Made by a program: the position numbers and the translations under genes
Shown here: piece by piece, positions 22,874 to 32,789 of the stretch
Layout of the letters: every line of letters starts with the position of its first letter
Numbering within the stretch: the stretch's first letter is position 1
NCBI RefSeq assembly: GCF_001638985.1
Contig: NW_017265170.1
Span: 124,001 to 188,000 of the forward strand
Direction: 5' to 3'
From: Phycomyces blakesleeanus NRRL 1555(-)
Taxonomy: Eukaryota > Mucoromycota > Mucoromycetes > Mucorales > Phycomycetaceae
DNA: 64,000 nt
Notes under the pieces: model-generated
What the model was told of the DNA's origin: nothing
What the model saw: only the letters and a program-made list of their open reading frames with translations
Database searches by the model: none

Positions 22874-25800
22874 CTACATCCTCAACATCCTCCATCTGAC
22901 AATGATAAACGTACCAACAAATACAAACACTATGATTATTCTTTTCTGTGTGCCTTTAAAAAAGAGAGTTATAATTTTATTATTTTTTAAATATATTGTT
23001 TTTTTTGGCAAAGGAATGACCAGCATCTTTTTTACTTTTCTGCGTGTTGTGTGCTCAGCAGTTGCTACTTCTAACATAATTCTATGCACTGGCAATACAC
23101 ATTGGAAATCGTCAGGAGAAAATGTTGGAAAGCAGGTTTCAACGTGTTTGTACTCTTGTGATTTATCATTTTCGGGTGTGTACCATTTGATAAATGCAAA
23201 AGTATGTTGAGAATTGTGAAGAAGTTGTGTTGGGCGGTGATGGGTGCAGAGCAAGGGAGTAAGGGATGAAGAGGTGGGTGGGGGAGTGAAAGAATGGGTG
23301 AAAATGTACTGTATTTGACCCGTGTATGCGATGATATGCTCACCAGTACTTCCAATGAACTTTGCTTGTACAAGAGAGCCACAACTTCCAGATTCACCTT
23401 TACCCTTGTAGACCTGCCCAAGGATGTTGATGTATTTCAACAGGGTGATTGTATTGTCAACAAAGTATGGTGATTCTGATGCTTGTTGAAAGTGAACTAA
23501 TTGTTCATTGTTGTACGCAACTTTGTAGTATTGTAAGAGATGAACATAGTGAATGTCACTCATTGTGGTAGCAGATTTTAATGATAGAGGGAATGCGGAA
23601 GGAGGGAGAGGTTCGTTGCCTTTTACAAGTACATTTGGATCTTCAGAAGCCTCGACAAATGACTGTATGCGGAAGGTACGTTGATGGATGGATGGAATGG
23701 TGGTGGGTGTAAAGGAAGAAGTGAGTTTGGTAAGGAGAGGAAATGCAGATGTCTGGTGGGTACTCTGAAGGAAACTGTTGACAAGATCGTCTTTGTGCAC
23801 ATATTCAATAAATTTCTTCATAAATGTTTTTTCAAACCCAATCTTCCTGTTTGTCTTCAAATTTTTTAACAACCTGTTAAACTGCTCGAACCTGAATAGC
23901 CAATAACTGTACACTGGTCCAAAATCGCGAATTGTATCTCGAAGATGGAGGTGTAGATGCATATTACAGGTGAGGATTTTGGCGTTGTACAGCTCGTCAC
24001 ATCTGGTGCAAAAATTTTGAAGGAACTGATGGGCAGTGTTGACTTCATAGAATGTGATTGTTGGCTTGATCAACAGGCGGCATGCATCAAGTTAATCCAG
24101 TTTTCGAATCTGTCTTTTGCAAGAACATCTTTCAACAGGACTGGCGAGTATACGAGCACCCATGACTTCCACTCGTCTGCCTTCATATACAAAAACTGCT
24201 TTCCTATTTTCGGGTTCAAAGAGATGTATCCACCAGGCACAATCATCGTTTCTGCAGTCTTCTACATTGCTGCAAAATCGCCATCTTGAATGTCTTCGTC
24301 TTTGATCCAACGATCTATCAATCTTTTAGGCATTCCCGGGAATAAATTATGCATGGGATCAATGATTGTTCCACGTACTAGATCAAGGTATCCAAGGCGA
24401 TGCAACTGCGACCATCGAACACCATTTTCGATCTCCAGCCAATGCCTTTCTGAGGGGGTACTAGCACTTTCCCACTCCTCAGCATGCAACCTGTTCTCTA
24501 CACCGTCACAAAGCACCCACCGAGAGAAGTCAAACCCATGAAAGTCAACATTGACACCGTTTTCCAAGCAAGGGAAATGTCTGTTGCACTTGTAACATGC
24601 GCATGTACTGTTGTGCGAGGTGAACCTACTTGTCTTTCTTGCTGCCGGGATGTCACAGGCCACCATCATCAATGCGGCACGGACGCAGACACCACTAGGA
24701 CACTCAAAAGTTGGGATTGCCAGTCCCTCATACAATCTTATCAGATCATCTACCATAGGCCGGAGATGATGGTTTATCTCTTCGGATTTGGGTTCCTTTG
24801 GGCCAGGCATCAATCCTACGAGAAGTGTGTTCTCTGGCTTGTATCTTTCATTGCGAGGCAGATTGTTTACTACCAGGTATATGGCACCAGTTGAGTGCGT
24901 GACATTATCGAAAGGTTGAAACCAGTCAATGTTGAGAGTCAACATTAATGAACGCGAATCCTTTGTGAATTGCACACCATCTTTGTCTTTGAGCTCCTTC
25001 CACATGACACCGTTGTATATGTCACACATCGTATCCACCATCTTTAGCTTGTGATTCCAATGTCTAATTTTATCCTCGAATCCTGGACGAAGAAAAAACA
25101 TTCATAAAGTATTAACAATGGACTGGTACAAGTATGAACGCTTGGCCACCAAAGCACTCAATGCTGATGTTTTCGTCAATTGGCAGTTGCAAGATGAGTG
25201 TGCACCAAGCTTTACAAAATTGCAATGAGACGGGACAGATGCACTTTCTTCATACACCTTGTGACAATCCTGACACACAACAAATTTCTTTATGCCTTTG
25301 GTCATGGCTGAGAAACCTGTCATGCGCTGAAGACCAGGAAGGCTCAAGGGCAGTTGGAAATCCTGCTCGTAAATTGTCAAAAGCTTGTTGATGAACTCGA
25401 TCAAGACAACAGCGCCCTTGTCAACCACATAGTGGGAAGCAAACATCACCACAAAAGTAGCAATGAACCTGTGCACTGGGTTCTGGGGCATATCGGGGGT
25501 GGCAAAAGGGTCTATTATAAAAAAAATTAATGCTTTTTTTTAAAAATTTTTAACACTAACTGACCTTCACTATTCAATTCATTGTTGTCGAGCTCAATAA
25601 CATCATCTTTGCTTTCGTCTTCACTGATTTCATTGCTGTTGCTTCCACTGTCATCATTGTCGCCATTGCTGATTGCATCATTAGTAACGGAAACGTCTTC
25701 AGTGTCAGACATTGAAGCTCCTTCCCAAACAGATGAGTTTGTCTGAGTGTACGATTCTTCCAGGGCTCCGGGTTGATGGGTTAAGATAGCTACATTTAGA

Positions 25801-26096
25801 ATATAACACTTGGTTAATATCTAACAGTTTCTGAATTAAATAAATCTTACGTTCATCATCGACCTCCATCGTATTTCTTTGGGTAGACATGTCTATTACA
25901 ACATGTTATTTCATGGATTACAATACAATTAAATAAATTCAAATATTGTACCCCTTTCACATCTTATGGCATTTAGTCTTGCCCTTTTGTTATGACGTTA
26001 AGCAGTTCTTCTGGCAACAAAACTATAGCTGAGATCGTTCTGACTACATCCAGCACAATGGCACTTTTTGTTGTAGAGTTCAGGAATTGTAGACAT
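22874..26096 (-). pseudogene. Element B Tnp2-like transposase, most complete copy
   Basis: Exons about 26096-25952, 25892-25851, 25789-25565 and 25511-22874. Exon 1 encodes an N-terminal Cys/His motif (KCHCAGCSQ...ARRTA-stop-RHNKRAR); exon 3 is an acidic linker. Exon 4 holds NPVHRFIATFVVMF, a CxxC pair (CQDCHKVYEES), NIDWFQPFDN, YLVVNNLPRNERYK, VACDIPAARKTSRFTSHNS, CYKCNRHFP, VDFHGFDFSRW, GVRWSQLHRLGYLDLV, IIDPMHNLFPGMPKR, NMHLHLHLRDTIRDFGPVYSYWLF and a terminal VIPLPKK. These are the ordered blocks of Tnp2-type DNA transposases. Lesions: TAA at 25998-26000, TAG at 24262-24264 (expected Gln) and a 4-bp deletion near 24090. It would bind element ends and catalyse transposition; the copy is dead. 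Convergent with the accessory gene. Confidence 0.85.
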
Positions 26097-26372
26097 AATA
26101 TTTATTTATTTTTACTTTGAAGTGTTAAGAGAAAAAGGAAACAAGTACAACATTTACTAAATTTACTATGTCTTTATAATGAATTGTTATGTCTTTATAA
26201 TAATAAGAATAAATAATATTTTCGCCTGATGTATCCAAGCCAATAGAAAACCGGAAAACAGTGTTTTCATCTTGAACACACAAAAAAAGCTGAGATGAAA
26301 AAATAGCCCAGATTTTCTATTGTTATGATTTAACTTTGTACATAGTAATTCCCGTATGTTTTTCTAGTGTAC

Positions 26373-27658
26373 ATAACTCGATCAAACGGTTGGAACCAGT
26401 TGATGTTCAGGGTCAACATCAACAAGCAGTTGCTGTCAACAAAAGGAACGCCATCAATATCTTTCAGCTTGTTCTACATTGCACTGTCATATATGTCAAA
26501 CATGATCCCCTCTACTTTTGGACCACGGTTCCATGAATTGATCTGGCATTTGAATTCAGGGCAAGAGAACAGAGATGTTATTGACTTAACAACAGAGTAG
26601 TAAACATAAGTTCTTCTAGAAGTTGTGGACTGTCTTTTTTATTTGAACAAGGTGTTGTTGCAAAGATTATTGGTGCCAAACTTGCGGAATGTACAACAAG
26701 GAGGGGTGAATCCATTGTTTTCATAAATGTCATGGCACTTGCTGCATGCAATATATTTTTTGATCCTGTTTGTTAAGGTATTAAAATCTGCCATGCTTTT
26801 GAGACCGGAAATGCTAACAGGAAGGTGAAACGGATCTCTGAACAGCTCAAGGATTTTGTTCATGATGGCAATGAGAATAACAGCACCTTTGTCAACTATG
26901 TACAATGATAGGAACAGCGCAAGAGCCTTTACAATAAAAGAATGAATGAAACTCAACTCTGAGTTAGATTCGGAGAAGTATTCTTTGTTTTAGGGAAAAA
27001 ATGTATTAATATTCAGTGAATCATTAAATAGCCAAACCCTATTCATAAGAAAGATACAAACCTTTGTCCTCAATATTATCTTCAACATTGTCATCATCGT
27101 CTTCATCAGAATCAACATTGTTAGAATCTTTGTCTTCTTGATTACCAAATATGTCATCAGCTTCAGAAAGAGATAAGACTTGAGTAATAATTAGTGCGCT
27201 TATATATGTTTCAGTGTTGTTTTCCAAGTCTACTAAAGTATAACAAAATAAGTTAGACTTGAAAAAAAATCTAAAAAAAAAGTTTTTTTTTTACTAAAGT
27301 CATAATCTATGTCACTGAAATTGTCTATGGCCTCAAAGTATTGTTCATCATCAATAATAACATCAGAAGTAGTTTCTTGAATAGTCTATGGGATAGTTTC
27401 AATCAAAGTTGTAGTTGCTGCTATATTATGTTATATATGTTATTAATTGAGATACAAATAATTTATAATTCAAAGATATAAAGCAGATTATACAATTCTT
27501 ACATCTCTTATTATTACAATAATCATGAAGTCCAGCATTCTCTTTTCTCTTATGCAATTTAAATATCTGAATAGATACTTTATTGCATCTACCAGATTTG
27601 TTCTTGCAAACAGGACAGAAGCATAAATGTGTTTTTTTTGATTGACAGATTGGTGCCA
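26373..27658 (-). pseudogene. Element A transposase, N-terminal part (cut off by element B)
   Basis: Exon 1 (27658 to about 27500) encodes MAPICQSKKTHLCFCPVCKNK...LHKRKENAG, the CxCxxC..H motif that opens this transposase family. An acidic exon lies at about 27227-27060 (NVDSDEDDDDNVEDNIED). The next exon (about 26956-26639) has YIVDKGAVILIAIMNKIL and CSKCHDIYEN. The reading then reaches WFQPFDRVM at 26373, where element B begins; the other half of the codon run (YSCDTVYLAV) is at 19156. Several stops are present between 26640 and 26380. Same gene as 17270-19156. Confidence 0.8.
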
Positions 27659-27916
27659 TTACTTAAGAGTTATATGAAAAATATTATAGTTTAATAGTAA
27701 GGAAGACAAAAATTTATTCCGGTACAGTTTATTTTATTAAATTTGAGTTTGATATCTTGTTCTGATACTAAACAACTCTCAATAACTAATAAAATTGTTG
27801 AAAAGAGAACCCAACATCAAAATCTAGAAAAAGTGTCTGAGATAGAAATTTTGTCTTTCTATCTCAAGAATCCTAGAAATCTATTGTATATAAAATTCAG
27901 ACACTTTTTTACAGTG

Positions 27917-28330
27917 TAATTTGTTCTTTATTATCATTAAGTACAAATAAAATAAAATAATTATTAAGTCATAATCATGAAGATAATTATGCTTGTCAGA
28001 AAATATAATAAAAATAATGTTAATTCCAAGTTGATTTGTTCAGTTAAATATAATTAGAAAATAAGATACAATTTGTGGTTGCATGAAGTTATTGTTGACA
28101 GGATGATACTTTTTCATTGTACTTATTAGTGTTTTGCTCTATGAATAGAAGAATTACTTTCTATTCAGCCTCGGCCACTATCGGAAAATCAAAAAAATAG
28201 AATATAGTTTTTCTAGAATTACAAAGAATTCTGCAACATTACTGCACTGGTGGACAACCAAAATTTCGTTGAGAGCTGACCATTTTTACAACACTCCATG
28301 TCACAAGTGTTGCGTGTGATATGTGGTTGT
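27917..28330 (+). repeat. Left arm of a 4.5-kb-spaced inverted repeat
   Basis: Sequence from TAATTTGTTCTTTATTATCA to the LRADHFYN-encoding stretch near 28290 matches 33207-32790 in reverse complement, with shared landmarks AAATAAAATAATTATTAAGTC, AATTCCAAGTTGATT, GTTATTGTTGACAGGATGAT, TTCTATTCA.CCTCGGCCACT and ACATTACTGCACTG. Identity is roughly 85% by eye. Element A ends exactly at the left border. It could be an old LTR (TGTTGACAGG looks like an LTR start) or a terminal repeat; undecided. Confidence 0.75.
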
Positions 28331-29340
28331 GTGTAGAAGATGTACAAGAAAAGATAAATGTATGTAAGAAGAGGAATTGAAAAAAGAGATTGAGGAATTG
28401 GGCTCAATATTGAATAAATTGGGATGATAAAATAGTCTTTTTGTTACCAAATAGACCAGTTAAAGAAATTAAAAGGGAAACTAACACTAAGGTAAGTGTA
28501 AATAATTTGAATGATTAGAGAAATAGTTAAACTAAAAGAAGAGATGTAAATAATACTAATTCTAAAAAGTTAACTATGGGAAAGAAATGTTTAACAGAGT
28601 AAAGAATTTAGCAAAAAAAAATTTGCTATAATAAATTTACTAAGAGATAAAAAAAATTGGGACAAAATAATAAAATAAAAGGGGATGGTCAATCTTTCAT
28701 GAAGATTTGACAGAAAAATAAATAAAACAGAAGAAATTTCTCAAAAGAAATCAAAGATAATAGACAGCATCTTAAAGAAAACTTGTATTAGAAAAAATTG
28801 ATAGTTGTTTATTGATTGATTTTAGAGAGATATTTATACTACTTTATAGATAAAATATATGGCAAAAATAGGCTAGATAAAACTCGATCAGATAATCATA
28901 AATAAAAATATAAAGAAAAATAAATATATAAATATTTTGTCATGATAGAAGAAATAGATAAAGTTATAATATATAACTACAAGAAAAGGAAAATATTAGA
29001 AAGAAGTATGTTATAAATAAAGAGTAAAACTATTCAGTTAACAATTTTGGTAAAGTAGTGTTTAAGAGAAAGTGTCACATTTAGTGTGCAAGAATAAAAT
29101 AAAAAGAAAAGGGAGAAAACAATTTCGGGAAAAATAAAGGGGAAAAGACTTTAATATTCAGAAAATCAGTCTTAAAAAAAAGGTGATTTTGTGAAAATGA
29201 AAGAAAGAAATTAAAATTAAAATTAAAATGTTAAAGAAAAATTAAAAAGGGATTTTCAAAAGAATTTCTGAACTTGGTTGAATATGGTTTTTGGTTTGCG
29301 GCTAACATAGTTTAAACACCATGTACTACAAGCAACTGCA
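28331..29340. other. Purine-rich, gene-free spacer
   Basis: The plus strand is strongly A/G-rich with very few C (for example AAAGAAATTAAAAGGGAAAC, AAGAGAAAGTG, AAAAGAAAAGGGAG). No open frame or repeat of note. A similarly skewed but pyrimidine-rich stretch lies on the other side of the tRNA pair (31.35-32.78 kb). Confidence 0.45.
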
Positions 29341-29423
29341 CCGGCTTTAGCTCAGTTGGTAGAGCGGAGGACTGTAATGTCATTGTAATCCTTAGGTCAC
29401 TAGTTCGAATCTGGTAAGCCGGA
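29341..29423 (+). tRNA. tRNA-Tyr (GTA) with 10-nt intron
   Basis: Acceptor CCGGCTT pairs with AAGCCGG (29416-29422), discriminator A. D arm GCTC..GAGC. Anticodon stem GAGGA with TCCTT around loop CTGTAA..A; anticodon GTA. A 10-nt insertion (TGTCATTGTA) follows position 37, the usual place of nuclear tRNA introns and typical for tRNA-Tyr. T arm ACTAG-TTCGAAT-CTGGT pairs with one G-T. No encoded CCA, as in eukaryotes. Confidence 0.95.
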
Positions 29424-29445
29424 TGCTTTTGTCAGACATAATTTT

Positions 29446-30939
29446 TGTTGTGCCGGATCTGGGTTGGTCTTCCTTTTACTATTGTCGGTCATTATTTTGA
29501 TGAATCCGAGAAATCGGGATAATTGACCACAGCAGTTCTGTATGTCAAAGATACCTCATAGATAATGAACCGCAGTAATGTCTTGTAAAGATTAACCACA
29601 GTAATATCTTCTGAGCATCAACCGCAGTAAAAGGACTTCTCTTGTAATTAAATAGAGTATAATAGTTTACTGCGGATAATGCGCAGTATTAGTTTAGAAA
29701 ACTATATAACACAATTCAATTCCTATCAATAAAAAGCACCTTTTATCCTCTCTTCGATTTTACATATACTCTCCGATCCCCAGTGGGTTTGACCTTTTGA
29801 CTTTGCTATAGTAAAAGGAAGACCATCCCAGATCAGGAACGACACTATAACAAAATCAAAATGTCAAGTTTCGATCTGGTATTTCTTTTCTGGCACTTGT
29901 AACTAAGTCGCAGAATCAATACCACTAGGGATCGTTAAGTTTTTAAGAATAGTTTTTAGATAAAAATAAATATGATTTTTATTAAATGTAATTCTTGACT
30001 ATTTATACAAAACAATTGTTGTTTTCTAGCTAAAAGAATAGCTACAAAAATATGTCTTAGATGGCAGTTATCCAGTAATATCTCTACAAGTATATTCCTC
30101 ATCTCCAACATTGAAAACATAGACAAAAGACTAATTGGCAATGTCAAGATCTTTTATTCTAAAAAGTCAACTATTATTGGTTGCTTGCAATTCTCAATTT
30201 TGAATGCCGATGTCAACTCTGATATTCGTTTACAATTCTCAGTAAGTTTGACCAATTGTCAGAGTTAATATCGGCAATCAAAATTGGAATTTACAAGCAA
30301 CCAGTAATAGTTGACTTTTTAGAATAAAAGATCTTGACATTGCCAATTAGTCTTTTGTCTATGTTTTCAATGTTGGAGATGAGGAATATACTTGTAGAGA
30401 TATTACTGGATAACTACCATCTAAGACATATTTTTGTAGCTATTCTTTTAGCCAGAAATCAAATATCATTTTGTATAAATAGTTAAGAAATATATTTAAT
30501 AAAAAGTATCTTTTATTTTTTATCTAAAAACTATTCATAAACTTGACAATCCCCAGTGATATTGATTCTGCGACTTAGTTACAAGTGCCAGAAAAGAAAT
30601 ATCAGACCGAGACTTGGCAAAACAATGTTGTTCCCAATCTGTGTTGGTATTTCTTTTACTATAACAAAGTCAAAAGGTCAAACCCACTGAGGATCAAGGA
30701 ATATACGTAAAATCAAAGAGAGGATAAAAGATACCTTTTATTAATATGAATTGAATTGTCTTATATAGTTTTCTAAACTAATACTACACATTATCCACAG
30801 TAGTTATTATTTATATTTAATTAAAGAAATAGTCATTATACTGCAGTTAATGCTCAGAAAGATATTACTGCGCATAAAGAAGTACTGCGGTTAACTATCT
30901 TCAGATTTTATGGATTCATCAAAATAATGCCCGACAACA
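29446..30939. repeat. 1.5-kb imperfect inverted repeat, LTR-like, between convergent tRNAs
   Basis: The left half (29446 to about 30220) and right half (about 30262-30939) are reverse complements; the inner 230 bp are almost identical (for example AAGACTAATTGGCAATGTCA), the outer parts about 80-85%. Each outer part starts TGTTGT and holds LTR-like features: TATATAA then CAATTCAATTC..ATCAATAAAAAG, and an inner end GGAACGACA/GGAACAACA. The left outer segment (29446-29844) also has its own inverted ends (TCTGGGTTGGTCTTCCTTTT against TCTGGGATGGTCTTCCTTTT). I found no 5-bp duplication. It begins 22 bp after tRNA-Tyr and ends 37 bp from the 3' end of tRNA-Gln. Confidence 0.8.
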
Positions 30940-30976
30940 ATATCAAAAAAAAACTTAGCAAAAACAGCGTTAAAAA

Positions 30977-31048
30977 GGTCGTGCCGAGGATCGAACTCGG
31001 ATTGGTAGATTCAAAGTCTACCGTGATAACCATTACACCACACAACCT
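30977..31048 (-). tRNA. tRNA-Gln (TTG)
   Basis: On the minus strand GGTTGTG pairs with CACGACC, discriminator T. D arm GGTGTAATGGTTATCAC. Anticodon stem GTAGA/TCTAC around loop CTTTGAA, anticodon TTG (Gln, CAA codons). T arm CCGAG-TTCGATC-CTCGG. 72 nt, no intron, no encoded CCA, followed by AAAA-rich sequence expected to end RNA polymerase III transcription (TTTTT on the coding strand). Confidence 0.95.
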
Positions 31049-31119
31049 TATTGTATTGGCACAAGTAATAAAACATATTGTTACAAACATGTTGTAGACA
31101 GGTCCGGCTTTTGGCCATG

Positions 31120-31345
31120 TCGTGATGTCTGGTATCAGAAGGTCAGTCTGCTCGGTGGGTTTGTTCAGTGGTTTTTTGTGACATATCGTCCCAGTTATGA
31201 GAGGCTGACGTCAATGGTTTTTTGATGTAGTGCTGTGCTCCCGGTGGTAAGAGGAGAATTTTTCTGTGCACAGGAAAAATCTTGTTTCAATTCCCTGTTT
31301 CTTCTACAAACAATACTTTTTCCTTTTTCTTTATTAACATATTTA
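31120..31345 (+). repeat. Dispersed repeat, copy 1; possible tRNA-derived SINE
   Basis: Matches 34205-34435 in the same orientation (CATGTC.TGATGTC, GGGTTTGT, GTTATGAGAGGCTGA, TGCACAGGAAAAATCTTGTTT, CAATACTTTTTCC). The 3' half contains GTGCTCCCGGTGGTAAGAGG and TGTTTCAATTCCC, which resemble internal A and B boxes of RNA polymerase III genes. A SINE would fit, but it could also be an LTR fragment. Confidence 0.5.
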
Positions 31346-32789
31346 TCTATATTGTACTTATTCGAAATCATAGTCTCCTATGCTAGTAAAATTCTTTTTC
31401 TACAATGCACATAATTTATCTTGTCAACATCTCCGTGCAATATCAGTACCTTCATTATTATATTTTTACTGTATTTTTATTCATATATTTTATCCTTGCT
31501 GTATTAATTATTCATCATTCTATTTTTATTATGTTATTTTTTCCGAACTTCTATTATCAACTTAAAATCTTGTCAACTATAAAAAGAGAAGTAAACTCAA
31601 CTCAATAAAAAAATCAATCAATCCTTTGATCAGTTTCAGTATTTATTTCTTGTTTTCTTCTCTTTGTGATCTATACCATCTTGCAACATAACATATTGAT
31701 TCCTTGGTTTTAGAAAGGCTGTTTGTCAATTTTGATCTTCTTGTCAGTTATTACTTTTCTGTTTTGTTCTTTTCTTTTCATACACATTTCTCTCTCTTGA
31801 TTTTAACAACAATTCTATTGGTTATTCTTTCTTTTCTTATCTGTCAACTATTGCTGCTTGCCACCTTTTGCTGTATCCGTCTTTTGTTCTATTCTATTAT
31901 CATTGTATTTTATTTGCCAAGTGATCCATTACAATCTACAACAAACCTAACACATCACACATCAATTTAAGCATCGACCAAAAACGTATCTTTGTTTGAT
32001 ATGACATCAACATATGGACAGACTAGTAAGTTATGGACAGTGCAAAGTTATGACTCCATCTCCGGACATGACAAAATCTGATTTCTTGGATTTATTTTCT
32101 TTCTTCTTTTTTTTCTTTTTTTCTTGCTATCAACATTTAAATTCCCACTGGACTTTAAATGCTTTTTTCTTTTTTTTCTATTTTTCATTGATTTTTATTT
32201 TCTTTTTAGCTTGCTTTCCTTTGCATTGCACTTGTTCCTTTACTCTTCTTGATATTACTTCTTTAGTATACTTCCAAAAAGTTCATATTTTTTAGTAGTT
32301 TGATTATTTCTATTTTTGATTATTTTTGATTATTTCATTTTGTGATTATGCCCAAAGACCTGTACACTCTTCTAAATAATCATCATTTAGCATAAAATAT
32401 ATCTAGATTGTTATCTTGTACATAGTTGTTAATTAGTATATAAAAGAGACATTTTTATCCCAATAAAATTTATTCAGTTTTCTTCTATATTTCTTTTGAA
32501 CATTGTCATTGAGCTTGAGCTATTGTCTTGCAGGAAATACTAAGTTGCACACTATTAGAATGTACAAGTACTGTCTCACTGTTTATTTGCTTGTCTGCTT
32601 GTCCATTTGTCCATTTATCCATTTGTCTATCTGTCTGTTGTCCATATATCTGTTTCGATCTATTTCAAGTCCCATTTATTGTCTAAACTCCTTCTTGTTG
32701 GATTGTCCTGAGCGAAATCACAAGAATATAACTATATATATAATATATATTATATTTCTGACCAGTTGTACTATACACTATAACTCAAC
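31346..32789. other. Pyrimidine-rich, gene-free spacer
   Basis: T/C-rich plus strand (TTCTTTTCTTTTC, TTTCTTCTTTTTTTTCTTTT). Open frames here (for example 31380-31608, 31704-31970, 32014-32295, 32503-32877) are Phe/Leu/Tyr/Ser-rich products of composition. Two promoter/poly-A-like groups (TATAAAAAGAGAAG with CTCAATAAAA near 31580, TATAAAAGAGAC with CCAATAAAATTT near 32445) hint at decayed LTRs. Confidence 0.4.

Larger units (their letters stand above)
19157..26369. mobile_element. Element B: three-gene CACTG/CACTA transposon nested in element A
   Basis: Left end CACTGGAAAAGAGGCGCGG; right end, read inward, CACTAGAAAAACATACGGG, an imperfect inverted repeat that continues to a shared ATGT about 27 bp in. 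TAC flanks both ends (19154-19156 and 26370-26372), a 3-bp duplication as made by CACTA-type elements. Removing B with one TAC joins two half transposase frames without a shift. The left end aligns with that of element C: CACTG to the conserved ACCA(G/A)G is exactly 58 bp in both. It carries gene 3 (-), accessory gene (+) and transposase (-). Length 7,213 bp, of which 538 are a later solo LTR with its duplication. Confidence 0.88.
12209..27916. mobile_element. Element A: three-gene CACTG-ended transposon, split by elements B and Tc1
   Basis: Left end CACTGCAAAAGCAACTCCG; right end, read inward, CACTGTAAAAAAGTGTCTG. Over about 36 bp these align well (shared CACTG, AAAA, GAAT, ATA, AATAG), the pattern of an imperfect CACTA-type terminal repeat. 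Inside, in order: gene 3 remnant (-), accessory gene (+), transposase (-). Removing element B (7,216 bp with its TSD) and the Tc1 copy (1,347 bp) leaves about 7.1 kb, the size expected from element B. The outer 3-bp flanks do not match (ATT versus TAA; ATT occurs 2 bp further out), so termini are probable rather than proven. All genes in it are broken. Confidence 0.6.

Noticed and set aside
26251..26263. CAGTG at 26259 as right end of element B
   Set aside because: Flank TTT does not match TAC, and the end at 26369 gives a matching duplication, a better inverted repeat and restores the host reading frame.
29446..30939. Full LTR retrotransposon in this interval
   Set aside because: The arms are inverted rather than direct and there is no gag or pol coding sequence between them.
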